DNA from: Halobaculum sp. XH14
Lineage (GTDB): Archaea > Halobacteriota > Halobacteria > Halobacteriales > Haloferacaceae
Direction: 5' to 3'
Assembly (NCBI RefSeq): GCF_032116555.1
Contig: NZ_CP134949.1
Span: 2,356,001 to 2,420,000, forward strand
DNA length: 64,000 nt
In this document: in pieces, positions 1-8,595 of the stretch
Position numbering within the stretch: position 1 is the first letter of the stretch
How the letters are laid out: each line of letters begins with the position of its first letter
Notes under the pieces: model-generated
Databases searched by the model: none
Seen by the model: only the letters and a program-made list of their open reading frames with translations
Told to the model about the DNA's origin: nothing
Made by a program: the position numbers and the translations under genes

Positions 1-935
1 AAAGCCGCTACTTGTCGAATGCACTAGGGAGTGAAGCGGGTCGGTTTCGGTGTGCTGACGAAGACCGCCCGCTTCGCGAAGACAGTCGTGACGTTCGCTC
101 AAAAAGCCGTCGCTGGCCCGCCGGTACCGGCATACCGACCGGGTGAAGACGGGTATGCCGACTGGGTGATTCTCGCGGTTCAAGGCCTCAAAGAGTACCT
201 CAACCACGAGTACAGAAAGCTGATGGATGTTCTCCGAGAAATGCCGAGAGTCGCGAATCTGCTCGACTTGACGCCTGAAACGCTACCACACTTCTCGACG
301 GTGTGCGCACGAAAGCAGGAGATCCCGATGAAGCGGTGGCGAGCGATGCTCGATTCGTCGGTCGATCTGTACGAGCTCGGAGACGTTCAGGCGATCGACG
401 CAACCGGTGTGGATCGCGTCCAAGCCAGCCAGCACTACGCGAAACGGACGGACTACACGTTCGAAGCGGTGAAAACCACGCTGCTGGTCGATTGTGAGAC
501 GAGTGCGATCCTAGATATACACTGTTCGATGAAACAACCACACGATACACAGGTCGGCTGGCAGGTGCTCGTCCGGAATTTGGACGTGTTAGGCACTGTC
601 ACAGCGGATAAGGGCTACGACTGGGAGGAACTTCGAACACGGTTACGTGCGGAAAGTATCACACCACTGATTCCGCAGCGAGATCCTGGGATGCGGGGAT
701 GGGCGAAAAACTTGCTCATCCATGATCGGGCGTATCACCAACGTTCGAACGCTGAGTCGGTGTTTTTCGGTCTCCGGCGCAGATACGGAGATACGCTCTG
801 GTCGAGAACCTGGTTCGGCCAATTCCGTGAACTTGTCATGAAATCCGCGGTCCGAAACATCGAACGCGCATTAGAGGGTTCAAACTGGTGAAATCTGGCG
901 TCTAAACAAGGCCGAGAGCATGAATTCAGCACTGG
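1..935 (+). mobile_element. IS5-type insertion sequence, left end not resolved
   Basis: The transposase gene occupies almost all of this stretch. Its 3' flank contains TGAATTCAGCAC at 921-932, which resembles terminal sequences of haloarchaeal insertion sequences. I could not find a convincing inverted partner in the first 30 bases, so the left terminus is probably outside the window or diverged. Boundaries are approximate. Confidence 0.4.
31..891 (+). CDS. IS5-type transposase
   Basis: 286-residue DDE transposase of the haloarchaeal IS5-type group; it would cut and paste its own insertion sequence. The first catalytic Asp lies in AIDATGVD (about residue 122), the second in VTADKGYD (about 195), and the Glu in NAESVFFGLRRRYG (about 242), an order and spacing typical of IS5. 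The start is GTG at 31, because an in-frame TAG at 25-27 excludes anything earlier. The reading frame is open throughout, so the enzyme could be active. GC content is lower than in the core genes. The left end of the element lies at or before the window edge, so the full insertion sequence cannot be delimited. Family assignment rests on the motifs; the exact IS name is not known. Confidence 0.85.
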   Translation: MKRVGFGVLTKTARFAKTVVTFAQKAVAGPPVPAYRPGEDGYADWVILAVQGLKEYLNHEYRKLMDVLREMPRVANLLDLTPETLPHFSTVCARKQEIPMKRWRAMLDSSVDLYELGDVQAIDATGVDRVQASQHYAKRTDYTFEAVKTTLLVDCETSAILDIHCSMKQPHDTQVGWQVLVRNLDVLGTVTADKGYDWEELRTRLRAESITPLIPQRDPGMRGWAKNLLIHDRAYHQRSNAESVFFGLRRRYGDTLWSRTWFGQFRELVMKSAVRNIERALEGSNW

Positions 936-1142
936 GCTGCTGCTTCATTCCAGCAAATCTACGGCGAAATCGCTGTTATGTCTATACGCGTATCGACCAT
1001 TCGGAGTCTCCGATAGTCGTCCACACTCGCTACGAGACATCGGTTGAATCTGAGTAACGTCAATTAGTTGGTTGGTACTCTCTCTGCATCTGTCTCGGTG
1101 CTTCCCTAAAAGGCATCTCAATGAGTCTGCCGGGGGGTGGAG

Positions 1143-1148
1143 GTTTAT
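1143..1148 (+). promoter_or_regulatory. TATA box of the UspA gene
   Basis: TTTATA centred about 27 nt before the ATG at 1173. It supports a leaderless transcript and decides between the two in-frame starts. Confidence 0.55.
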
Positions 1149-1172
1149 ACACGTCGGGTACCGAATGGCGAT

Positions 1173-1589
1173 ATGGCAATTCTCGTGCCCTACGATGGGT
1201 CACACCCAGCGCAGAACGCGATAGAGCATGCGGTCAGAACAACGGGCGACGAGGAGATTATTCTGTTACGTGTCATCGAAGTGGCCAGCGGGTCGATCCA
1301 AGCAGGGATCAACCTTGTGCAGGAGAAACTCAAAGAGAAGCAGGAAGAGGAAGCAGATGAGTTGTCTGAAGAGATTGAAACGATTTTGGACGCAGACCGC
1401 GTCGAATTCCGAGTGGAAACTGCCGTTGGCAAGCCCTCCAGAGAGATCGTCTCCTTCGCGGAGGAACACGATATCACTCAAATCATCATCGGCAGCCACG
1501 GTCGAGAAGGCGTCTCTCGCGTGTTACTGGGGAATGTCGCCGAGAACGTTGTCCGACGTGCCCCAACCACAGTTACCGTTGTTCGCTGA
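1173..1589 (+). CDS. Universal stress protein UspA family
   Basis: 138-residue single-domain Usp protein, a small cytoplasmic nucleotide-binding alpha/beta protein linked to stress responses. The N-terminus MAILVPYDGS is the usual first strand and loop. The C-terminus has GSHGREGVSRVLLGN, the G-x2-G-x9-G ATP-binding pattern, although the residue after the last Gly is Asn instead of the usual Ser or Thr. An upstream in-frame ATG at 1137 is rejected because a TTTATA box at 1143-1148 lies about 27 nt before the ATG at 1173, as expected for leaderless transcription. The gene stands alone in the accessory region. Confidence 0.88.
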   Translation: MAILVPYDGSHPAQNAIEHAVRTTGDEEIILLRVIEVASGSIQAGINLVQEKLKEKQEEEADELSEEIETILDADRVEFRVETAVGKPSREIVSFAEEHDITQIIIGSHGREGVSRVLLGNVAENVVRRAPTTVTVVR

Positions 1590-1849
1590 CTCAGACCCGG
1601 TGTGCGGAATTCATAGTCACGTGTCGTGATAGATAGCTCGTCTGTACTTACCGAAGCGACTCACCACATCGAGGCGAGTTCTCACCAGCGGATTCGATGT
1701 GAAACATCCGGTAAGTGGGGTTGCGTATCTATCGCCGTAGTTCCTCGGGGGACCAACTCGTCTACCGGTACCGTCTGCTTGTGTCGGTAATTGTTGATAC
1801 TGCTGCAACATAACGGCTATCGCGTCATCGGCTACGCCCTCGGCTGGGA

Positions 1850-1996
1850 TCAGTCGTGAGCGACAGTTGTGTCTCGCAGTGGCCCACCACAGTCGGGACA
1901 CTCATCTTCGTGTTCCGGGTTGTCGACACCATCTCCACACTCTTGACACACATACAACGTGGACTCGGCGGGGGCAGGATCAGTTTCTACCATCAT
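1850..1996 (-). CDS. Small rubrerythrin-like zinc-ribbon protein
   Basis: 48-residue protein beginning MMVETDPAPAESTLYVCQ. It has two CxxC knuckles, CQEC and CPDC, separated by an acidic linker, so it should bind one zinc or iron ion in rubredoxin/rubrerythrin fashion. Very short proteins of this layout are common in haloarchaea and are usually annotated as rubrerythrin-like domain proteins (DUF7129 type, from memory). Start is ATG at 1996, with a second in-frame ATG at 1993. A TTATAT-like box (minus strand, about 2015-2024) sits at leaderless distance. It is convergent with nothing and stands alone. The partner or target is unknown. Confidence 0.7.
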   Translation of the reverse strand: MMVETDPAPAESTLYVCQECGDGVDNPEHEDECPDCGGPLRDTTVAHD

Positions 1997-2233
1997 CAAT
2001 CATTATGTATGGGGGAATATAAGGTATGGGGTCTACTCATCGCGGTACAGTAGCAACGGGGCAGCAATCCATACAATATTGGGACACGTTGGTGGCTACC
2101 CACACTGCATCATCCGTCCTTGCTACCCCCTACGTCACGCTCCTCGTTCAACGTGCACATCTCCGTTGAAATCACTGCCCTACCCGATGAGAGAGCTGTC
2201 ACCGATCGGTCCCTCGGAACTCGCTCGGCTCCG

Positions 2234-4141
2234 TCAGGTGAGCCCCCAGAAGAACGCGATCCCAAGGACTGTGACGACCGACAGGAGGAGTTGGAGCGGG
2301 GCACCGACGCGGGCGTAATCAGTGAACTTGTAGCCACCGGGCCCGTAGACGAACAGGTTCGTCTGATAGCCCACCGGCGTGATGAACGCGGTGGACGCGG
2401 CGAAGGTGACAGCGAGGATGAACGCGAAGGGATTCCCGCCGACTTCCTGTGCGGTCGTGACGGCGACGGGGATCATGAGGACGACGCTGGCGTTGTTCGA
2501 GATGACGCTCGTGATGAGGCCGGTGGCGATGTAGAACACCCAGAGGACACCCATGACGGGCAGGAACGTCCCGGTGAGGGCGATGATCGACCCGATGTAC
2601 GTCGCCGCACCTGACTGTTCGAGTGCAATGCCGAGCGGGATCACTCCCGCAAGGAGGAGGATGACGCTCCAGTCGACACCGTCGTAGATCTCCCCGGGTT
2701 TGATGACGCCGGTGGCGACCATGGTAACGACGCCGGCGAGCGCGGTCTGTACGATGGTCAGATCGATAGCCGCGAACGCGCCGACACCGGTGATGGACGC
2801 GACTGTATCCCAGGGGATACCGACAAGGCCGACGACGGCGACGATGATACCGATAGCCCACGGGATCTTCTCGGTGCGGTAGTCCGCCGTCTCCGATTCG
2901 TGAGCAACGATGAAGTCCGGATTCGATGAGAGACGGTCGATGCTGTCCGACGGGGCTTGGACGAGAAGCGTGTCGCCGACGCGGAGTTCGACGTTATCGA
3001 GCCGACTCCGGATCGTTTCCCCACCCGAGCGGAACGCGAGGACGCTCGCGTTGTATCGTTCACGGAACGAGGAGGTCGTGAGCGTCTCGCCGAGGAGAGA
3101 GGAGCCGGACTGGATGACGATCTCGACGAGCGCCTGTGCGTCTCCCCCGGGTTCGAGTTCCGAGTCGGTGGGTGGCGTGCCGACGAGGTTGAGCCCAGTG
3201 AGTTCGCGGAGGGACCCGAGCGTCTCGCGGTCGGTTCGGATCGTGAGGACGTCGCCGGCGCGAATGCGCTTGCTTCCGATCCCTTCGAAGTACGTCTCCC
3301 CGTCACGGAGGATCTGCATGATGTCCGCGTCGAATCGGGATTCGTCGATAGCGTCTCCGACCGTTTTTCCGACGATGGCGGCGTCCTCGCGGACGACGAC
3401 TTCCGTAACGTAGTTCTGGAGTTCGTACTCCTCGATGTAGTCATCCCGGGCGGGGACGCGTTCGGGGAGCAGTCGATGGCCGACCGTCATGAGGTAGAGG
3501 GACCCGATGACGAGCACGATGACGCCGAGGGCGGTGAAGGTGAACATCGAGAACGATCGACCGATGAGTCGTTCGGAGACGCTGGAGGCGAGAAGATTCG
3601 TGGACGTTCCGATAAGCGTGAGCATCCCGCCGAACATGGATGCGAACGAGAGCGGGATGAGCAGCTTGGAGGGGGAGGTGTTCCCCTTGTGGGCGAGATC
3701 GGAGATGATGGGGACGAGGATCGCGACGACCGGTGTGTTGTTGATGAACCCCGAGACCGGGCCGGCGACAGCGATCGTCGCACCGAGTTGCTTGCGCTGG
3801 CTGTTCCCGGCGAACGCCGCCATCTTCCGGCCGATGATCTGGACGATACCGGTCTTACTGATGCCGGTGCTGAGGATGAGCATCGCGAGCACGGCGATGG
3901 TCGCAGTGCTGGAGAAACCGGAGATCCCCTCCGTGACGGAAACGTTCGTCCACGGCGAGAGGAGGGTGAGCACGACGATGATGAATATCGCCGTGATGTC
4001 GATCGGGAGAAGTTCCGTGACGAAGAGGAAAAGCGCCAAGAGGACGACACCAAACACGACGAGCATGTCCGTCGTGACCGGCGGGATCGTCCCGGCCTGC
4101 GCTTGAAGCAAGGTGAGACTCATAATTCGGGTTTCAGACAT
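2234..4141 (-). CDS. SLC13-type anion permease with two TrkA-C domains
   Basis: 635-residue membrane transporter of the SLC13/DASS group (dicarboxylate, sulfate or related anions). The N-terminal half has about five hydrophobic segments including the SGFSSTATIAVLAM and NNTPVVAIL regions typical of this family. A central soluble part (about residues 230-425) carries two RCK_C/TrkA-C regulatory domains, one starting LQNYVTEVVV and the other LVEIVIQSG. The C-terminal half repeats the membrane unit, with a second SNNASVVLMIP motif. Start MSETRIM at 4141 is preferred over Met7 because a TATAAATA box lies about 27 nt upstream on the minus strand. Substrate cannot be told from sequence. The gene is intact although decayed genes surround it. 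Confidence 0.88.
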   Translation of the reverse strand: MSETRIMSLTLLQAQAGTIPPVTTDMLVVFGVVLLALFLFVTELLPIDITAIFIIVVLTLLSPWTNVSVTEGISGFSSTATIAVLAMLILSTGISKTGIVQIIGRKMAAFAGNSQRKQLGATIAVAGPVSGFINNTPVVAILVPIISDLAHKGNTSPSKLLIPLSFASMFGGMLTLIGTSTNLLASSVSERLIGRSFSMFTFTALGVIVLVIGSLYLMTVGHRLLPERVPARDDYIEEYELQNYVTEVVVREDAAIVGKTVGDAIDESRFDADIMQILRDGETYFEGIGSKRIRAGDVLTIRTDRETLGSLRELTGLNLVGTPPTDSELEPGGDAQALVEIVIQSGSSLLGETLTTSSFRERYNASVLAFRSGGETIRSRLDNVELRVGDTLLVQAPSDSIDRLSSNPDFIVAHESETADYRTEKIPWAIGIIVAVVGLVGIPWDTVASITGVGAFAAIDLTIVQTALAGVVTMVATGVIKPGEIYDGVDWSVILLLAGVIPLGIALEQSGAATYIGSIIALTGTFLPVMGVLWVFYIATGLITSVISNNASVVLMIPVAVTTAQEVGGNPFAFILAVTFAASTAFITPVGYQTNLFVYGPGGYKFTDYARVGAPLQLLLSVVTVLGIAFFWGLT

Positions 4142-4201
4142 CCATTCATACGGTAGCTATGGGGGTCATATTTATAGGATATAGCAGTCGTACTGATATG
4201 A

Positions 4202-4374
4202 TTATTGGATATCCGGCCGTACTTTCGCCACTCTCCCGTGACCCCGACTCTGGCCGTCATACACGACCGCAACCACGCCACGGACTTCGCTCTCAGTGAG
4301 GTCAACAGCTCTGTTGAGGGCTTCAACAGCTCATAACTGATACAGCTCTGAATTGTCTCACTACATTCAGTCAT
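4202..4374 (-). pseudogene. Frameshifted small haloarchaeal gene
   Basis: Reading the minus strand from ATG at 4374 gives MTECSETIQSCISYE. A shift of frame near 4330 then gives AVEALNRAVDLTESEVRG and ends DGQSRGHGRVAKVRPDIQ before TAA at 4202-4204. Both halves look like haloarchaeal protein, whereas the unshifted continuation is Ser/Leu/Arg-rich and does not. The 173-nt total is not a multiple of three, consistent with one indel. I do not recognise the family. It could also be two unrelated chance stretches. Confidence 0.4.
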
Positions 4375-4489
4375 ATTCTCGGGTGTTTGCTGCATACAGA
4401 GAGTGGATTCAGCAGAGAGATACCTACAGACGAAGTATATCTCAGCACAGGCGGTCCAATTTTCGAGTTGAGTGTGTTGGGCCGTTGTG

Positions 4490-4822
4490 CTATCGGCCGA
4501 TGAGTCCCAGTACCCGTCTGCGAACGTCCTCGGCTGAGTCATATATCTGGTCATCAGTTGAAGAGAGTACGTCCGCCAGGGATTGCTTGCCGCCCTGCGT
4601 TTCAAGTTCATACTCGCCATAGGCCTCAACCAACTCATTTGTCGTGGCTGGATAGTCGTGAGATTTGAGCGCTTCATCAAGATCATCAAGCCGCTCACCA
4701 GGGTCGCCGCGCATCGGCTCTTCTTCATCGGCACGGGTCCGTGCCTCCTCTTGCATCCGCTCTCGCTGGCGCTCCTCTTCACGATCCGCTTGCTCATCTC
4801 GGCCCTGTTTATCATCTGCCAT
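4490..4822 (-). CDS. DUF5789-type conserved haloarchaeal protein
   Basis: 110-residue, highly charged cytoplasmic protein of unknown function. The first 45 residues are an Arg/Glu/Asp-rich helical stretch (MADDKQGRDEQADREEERQR). The rest is a compact domain with LDDLDEALKSHDYPATTNELVEAYGEYELE and a conserved end DSAEDVRRRVLGLIGR. This arrangement matches a widespread haloarchaeal family that I associate with DUF5789. The complete frame and typical ending suggest a working gene despite the decayed neighbours. There is no obvious operon partner. Confidence 0.72.
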   Translation of the reverse strand: MADDKQGRDEQADREEERQRERMQEEARTRADEEEPMRGDPGERLDDLDEALKSHDYPATTNELVEAYGEYELETQGGKQSLADVLSSTDDQIYDSAEDVRRRVLGLIGR

Positions 4823-4915
4823 ATGCCGCGGTAGGAGAGCCAGGCGGATAACAGTAGGGCTGAGGAGTCATAGAACAGTTACCACACCAAAGAGCAGGGT
4901 GAACGCTAAGGTAGA

Positions 4916-5682
4916 ATGAGTTCAGCGACTCTGCAAGATGATCCTCCGGAAGGACGTCGAGGACGTCATCGAGGAGCCGGTGAGTCCCGCCAGCCGTCGG
5001 CGTTTCTGCGGTCGCTCGTGAAACTCACGAAGCGCCACACGGACGCCCTCGCAGACATCGACAACGACAACCTGAACGACCAGGTGGCCGCGTTCACAGA
5101 GAACGTAAAGCGGAACGCGGACGCCGTCCAGAGCAATCTCGAAGGCTCCCAGTTTGGGGAGTTCGACGTGGTGTTCTCCGCGCTGAGCTTCAACTACTCG
5201 TGGAAGTTGTACGCGGCACGCCGCATCCGCGCGGAGAACGAGGACGTGCTCACCGAGGAAGCGCACCACGCGTTCGACGAACTCATCAACGCGCTCGAAC
5301 TGTTCGGGCCGGCGCGCGAGCACTTCAAGGCGCTGTACTTCCAGTGGGCGCTCATCGACCTTTCCCGGACGATGCTGTACGCGTCCATCCCCGCGCTCCC
5401 CACGGTGGTCGCGGGCGTCGTCTACCTCGAACCGTCGCTGTTCCCGGGGACCGTGTTCGGCGTGCGCACGCTCTCGTGGTGGTGAGCGCGGGCGTGGCCG
5501 TCTCTCTGCTACCGTTCGCGTTCCTGTTGTCCTACATTCTTCGCATCGTCACCGTGACGAAGCGTACGCTCTCCATCGGGCCGTTCATCCTCCGGGAGAC
5601 CGACTGGTCCCGCGACCTTGACTGGGGCGAACCCGAAGCGAAGAGCGAGGAGAACGCGGGCGTCGGCGACGAGGGAGAGTAA
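4916..5682 (+). pseudogene. Truncated, frameshifted copy of the 33853-34869 membrane protein
   Basis: Three reading-frame segments together align with residues about 115-338 of the intact protein at 33853-34869. Segment one (frame of ATG at 4936) reads RKDVEDVIEEPVSPAS. Segment two begins near 4993 with PSAFLRSLVKLTKRHTDALA and runs through LFGPAREHFKALYFQWALIDLS. It shifts near 5460-5485, after FPGTVFGV, into the frame reading LVVVSAGVAVSLLPFAF and SYILRIVTVTKRTLSIGPFILRE. The first two membrane helices of the family are missing. This is a dead gene with 5' deletion and at least two frameshifts. Its GC content is higher than its surroundings. Confidence 0.82.
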
Positions 5683-5698
5683 CGCGGACGTCAGCCGT

Positions 5699-5787
5699 TC
5701 ACTCGGCCCATCGGACGTTCTCGTAGCCGAGGTAGCGTCCATCATGTCCTCGAACTCGAACCCCGAGAGATCGTCCAGTACAGCCAT
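5699..5787 (-). pseudogene. N-terminal remnant of an Mrr-like restriction endonuclease
   Basis: Minus-strand reading from ATG at 5787 gives MAVLDDLSGFEFEDMMD. After a small deletion and frame change it gives YLGYENVRWAE and stops. This matches the opening of haloarchaeal Mrr-type restriction endonucleases as I recall them (a DDLSGFEFED start followed by a LGYENVR segment). None of the catalytic domain remains. It is a scar of a defence gene in this decayed region. The match rests on about 30 residues, so it should be confirmed by alignment. Confidence 0.5.
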
Positions 5788-6549
5788 CCAGAGATCAGGG
5801 TATCATAGAACGAGTTACAGTCCGGCTTCATATCATTGCTAACAGACGCGTTAGAAGCCCCGATTACGACGCGTGTAGAAAACTATCAGGCCGAGTACAC
5901 AGAGGCTAATCCCCAACCAAAGGTCATCCCGGGCAGTAGTGTAAGAGTCATTGTCACGATACCTGATGACAGAAGCGACCATCCAAGCGTTGTCTGGGAT
6001 GACATAGTGGTCATAGCAGGGGAGAGCGATTAAATCACTGGAGGAGACATAAGCACATCTACTGAGTGGTTATTTTATTTGTCCTCATGGAGGATATAAT
6101 ATCCTGTGAACGGTTCTATGACAGACTCCGTAGTGCTAACTGCGACTACCGAGAAATCCGGTCGACCGTGCTCCCCTGTCACTCTCCGACTTGGCCTCGT
6201 CGTTGTATTAGTCGTCAGCGAGGCGTACCCCGCCCGGGTATCGGCCGTGATGACGATCAGATTCGGCGCTGGGTACGCTGACGCCGGGTCCCCGTCATCG
6301 AGGCCAGTCGATCTCACGTGCTCTCAGTACTGTCGCAACCGTGGAATGATGAGTCAGGATAATTCGATCCAGAATGATGGATTAATGATCGTTCTTTTGC
6401 GGCGTGCGAGATATAGAGGATGAGTTCACCACGGTGATCGCGTTCTATTCAGGCAGTTACGGCTGAATCAGCCGTTTCGCAGGACTGCAAACCTAACGCG
6501 GTTGCTTCTACCAGCAAGATATTGGGCTGGAGGACTAAACTCTGTGAAT
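5788..6549. other. Gene-poor decayed stretch
   Basis: No gene here can be supported with confidence. Two weak possibilities exist on the plus strand. One is a TTG-initiated 65-codon frame at 5836-6033, whose tail (SVRVIVTIPDDRSDHP) looks protein-like. The other is a frame at 6106-6423 with a Val/Leu-rich segment (LRLGLVVVLVVSEAY). Base composition is mixed and there are many stops in all frames, which fits degraded coding DNA. Confidence 0.5.
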
Positions 6550-7041
6550 ATGAACAGTGTTGGAACTGTCGAACGCATCTTCACTGCTCCTGAAGCCGAA
6601 GTCGAGATGACTGAACGCAGTGAAGTTGAGGCCGTCGCTCGAAGTGGCCTTCGGGGTGACAGATATTTCCGCGAAATAGAAACCGGAACCTTCGTCACGT
6701 GGGAGCCAGACGAGGAACGCCACGATGGCTACGATTTGACACTCATCGAGCGAGAAGCCGTTGATGCAATCAAGCGCGATGCAGATATTGAACTCGCTCC
6801 CGGCGAACATCGGCGGAATATCGTCACCCGTGAAACCGCACTCAACCATCTCGTCGGCAAGCGCTTCCGTGTCGGTGATGCCATCTGTCGGGGCGATAGA
6901 CTGTGTGAACCATGTGGGTATCTTCAGGACCTCATCGGGAAAGACGTCCTGGATGCATTGGCCCACCGAGGTGGGCTTCGAGCTGACATCCTCGAAAGTG
7001 GAGTGATTCATCCGAGTGACAAAATCGAACCGCTCGATTAG
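6550..7041 (+). CDS. MOSC domain protein
   Basis: 163-residue stand-alone MOSC domain. The MOSC fold is the C-terminal part of molybdenum cofactor sulfurases and the core of YiiM/mARC-like enzymes, which transfer sulfur to the cofactor or reduce N-hydroxylated compounds. Supporting segments are GLRGDRYF (about residue 37), PGEHRRNIVTRETALNHLVGKRFRVGDA (about 80-107) and CEPCGYL, with Cys119 or Cys122 as the likely functional cysteine. Start is MNSVGTVERIF at 6550. GGAGG at 6530-6534 lies 15 nt upstream, and the frame before it is not protein-like. Unlike its neighbours it is intact. Confidence 0.85.
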   Translation: MNSVGTVERIFTAPEAEVEMTERSEVEAVARSGLRGDRYFREIETGTFVTWEPDEERHDGYDLTLIEREAVDAIKRDADIELAPGEHRRNIVTRETALNHLVGKRFRVGDAICRGDRLCEPCGYLQDLIGKDVLDALAHRGGLRADILESGVIHPSDKIEPLD

Positions 7042-7271
7042 TTGCCGTCATAGAGTCGGCGTCGAAAGAACCCTCCGTATTCAGCACGACCCTCTTGACA
7101 GTCAATCAGCGCGCCCGATTCCCGGATAGGTAACTGCTTGACCTGTACTGAGCAATTCATGGCTCATCCAATCGGCCGGAGGAGTGGCAGAACCTAACAC
7201 CGGCTGAGGATTTCAACGTAGCCACAGGAAAGAATATTCTCATAGTAGAAGTCCGAAGCGAGGGTTTTTGA

Positions 7272-7926
7272 TCAGATGTTATCGAGATACCCCCTCCGCT
7301 CCTCTAGTTTCACCTCCTCGGAACGACGGTCGTAGTGCTTGTTAAGGACGTCACGACTTACGTTCACCCTATCGCCGACAATCTCCAAAGGAATGTCCTC
7401 GGTGAAGAAGTGCGTAATGCTGCCACGACAGATGGGGTGTGGACTGGCTGCCTCTAGACACTTGTTATCGTCCGCACCGGTACAGCCAGGGCATGGCTCG
7501 TTCCGAAAACAACGCGCTGTAGTCCGATACACGACCCTCCGGAACGTGCTCCGTCGCATCCTCCCACGTGAAGTCGTAAACAGCGGCTTCCGACCGTAGT
7601 CGTCGACGACACCCTTTCGCGTGTTCTCGATGAAATCCTGAAGGACATCAGCGAGTCTCTCCGTAATCGCAATCGGCCGTTCCCCTGCGCCTCCGTTCTT
7701 TAACATCGTCCCCCTCGTCGGGGCGATGGGCGAGTTCGATTCGCTCGTTCGCCACGCCGACGTTGCCGATATCGAGGGGATTAGCACCGCCCAGTCGCAT
7801 TCCGGTCTCTCAAAGTAACGCGAAGACTGCATGCTCAACAGAAGTATACTGATACCTCACCAGATGCTCGAGAACTGCTTCTTCAGTCTCCAACTCAAGA
7901 ATTGCGAACCATACTGTCCGCTGTTG
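7272..7926 (-). pseudogene. Decayed tyrosine integrase next to tRNA-Val
   Basis: C-terminal two thirds of a haloarchaeal phage-type tyrosine recombinase homologous to the one at 31782-32949. Three lesions are visible. First, HAVFALL is followed by TGA where the relative has Trp (LLLWHTGMR). Second, after ETGMRLGGANPLDIGN the frame shifts near 7705-7715, where the coding continues as TMLKNGGAGERPIAITERL. Third, the HxxR motif reads HPICRG, so the catalytic Arg is replaced by Cys. The nucleophile Tyr (NKHYDRRSEE) survives. The N-terminal domain is missing. It lies directly downstream of the 3' end of tRNA-Val, the classic position for an element integrated there. Confidence 0.85.
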
Positions 7927-8132
7927 GTGGTTATTGAAATCCGCCCCCACCTTTTTATGTGCGTCACTTGATCGAATATCCGGACTCTCGGATGTAGGCG
8001 ACCCGCGCACACCCGGTGTATGGAATCACACGATTTCACCGCCGTAATACGGTCGGTGAAAATGAGTGCTCGCACCGTAGATCTACCGATAACCGTGATT
8101 TCCGCACTGTTAGAAAGCGTACGCAACGCGAA

Positions 8133-8207
8133 TGGGTCGGGGCGGATTCGAACCGCCGGCCTGCTCCGTGTGAAGGAGCCGTCATAACCGGACTAGACCA
8201 CCGACCC
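8133..8207 (-). tRNA. tRNA-Val (anticodon CAC)
   Basis: 75-nt cloverleaf on the minus strand. The acceptor stem pairs GGGTCGG with CCGACCC, with A as discriminator. The anticodon stem GCTCC/GGAGC closes the loop TTCACAC, giving anticodon CAC, which reads GUG valine codons. The T arm has GGTTCGAATCC. CCA is not encoded. A TTAAG-type promoter box lies about 25 nt upstream (8231-8236). The decayed integrase starts about 200 nt beyond its 3' end, which marks it as the probable attachment gene of the 1-8 kb element. Confidence 0.95.
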
Positions 8208-8241
8208 GGCAGCCGAACTACCCCGGTCGGAGACTTAACCC

Positions 8242-8499
8242 TTACCTCTCGGCGCGGTACGCCGCCAGCCGGTCCCGGGCGTCCCCCACTGCCCGCTTCG
8301 TCTCGCCCTCCGCGCGCTCGGAGAGCTCCTTCAGGTCCGCCTCGATCCGCTCGAGTCGGGATGGGTCCGGCTCCGCTTCCTCGCCGACGAACTCCCGGAC
8401 GCGCTCCTCGATCGGTTCGAGTTCCTCCTTCACGCCCGCCGCCGCGTGTTCGGTCGCGCGACCCAGGTAGTACCGTGCGTCCTCGAAGTGCTTCGACAT
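8242..8499 (-). CDS. Conserved haloarchaeal helical protein (DUF7553-like)
   Basis: 85-residue acidic, all-helical protein starting MSKHFEDARYYLGRATEH. Residues about 18-85 are continuous charged helix (KEELEPIEERVREF, then LERIEADLKELSERAEGE) likely to form a coiled coil. It has no catalytic motif and no membrane segment. I recognise it as a family restricted to haloarchaea (I believe DUF7553), function unknown. Start at 8499 is chosen over an upstream frame extension because MSKHFEDARYYL is the usual beginning. It lies between tRNA-Val and the pduO-glutaredoxin pair. Confidence 0.72.
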   Translation of the reverse strand: MSKHFEDARYYLGRATEHAAAGVKEELEPIEERVREFVGEEAEPDPSRLERIEADLKELSERAEGETKRAVGDARDRLAAYRAER

Positions 8500-8595
8500 A
8501 CCTGTCGTTCCCGAGGCGACGAATAAACGCCTTGTGGCCACTACCCGGTCACTACGCTCACAGTAAACGGAGCCGCCGAACCCGCCGAACGGGGG

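Noticed and set aside
1617-1901. 94-codon minus-strand frame overlapping the small zinc-ribbon gene
   Set aside because: Composition is Arg-rich and irregular, and the true gene (1850-1996) is in another frame with CxxC motifs and a promoter box.
5836-6033. 65-codon TTG-initiated frame in the first island
   Set aside because: The tail looks protein-like but the start is weak and there is no promoter or recognised family, so it is noted only inside the gene-poor stretch.
6106-6423. Frame with a hydrophobic segment on the plus strand
   Set aside because: Codon use is mixed, there is an equally long antisense frame, and no family is recognised.
7038-7160. 40-residue minus-strand frame overlapping the end of the MOSC gene
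   Set aside because: It has a protein-like middle (ESGALIDCQEGRAEYGG) but no promoter, no known family, and overlaps a solid gene.
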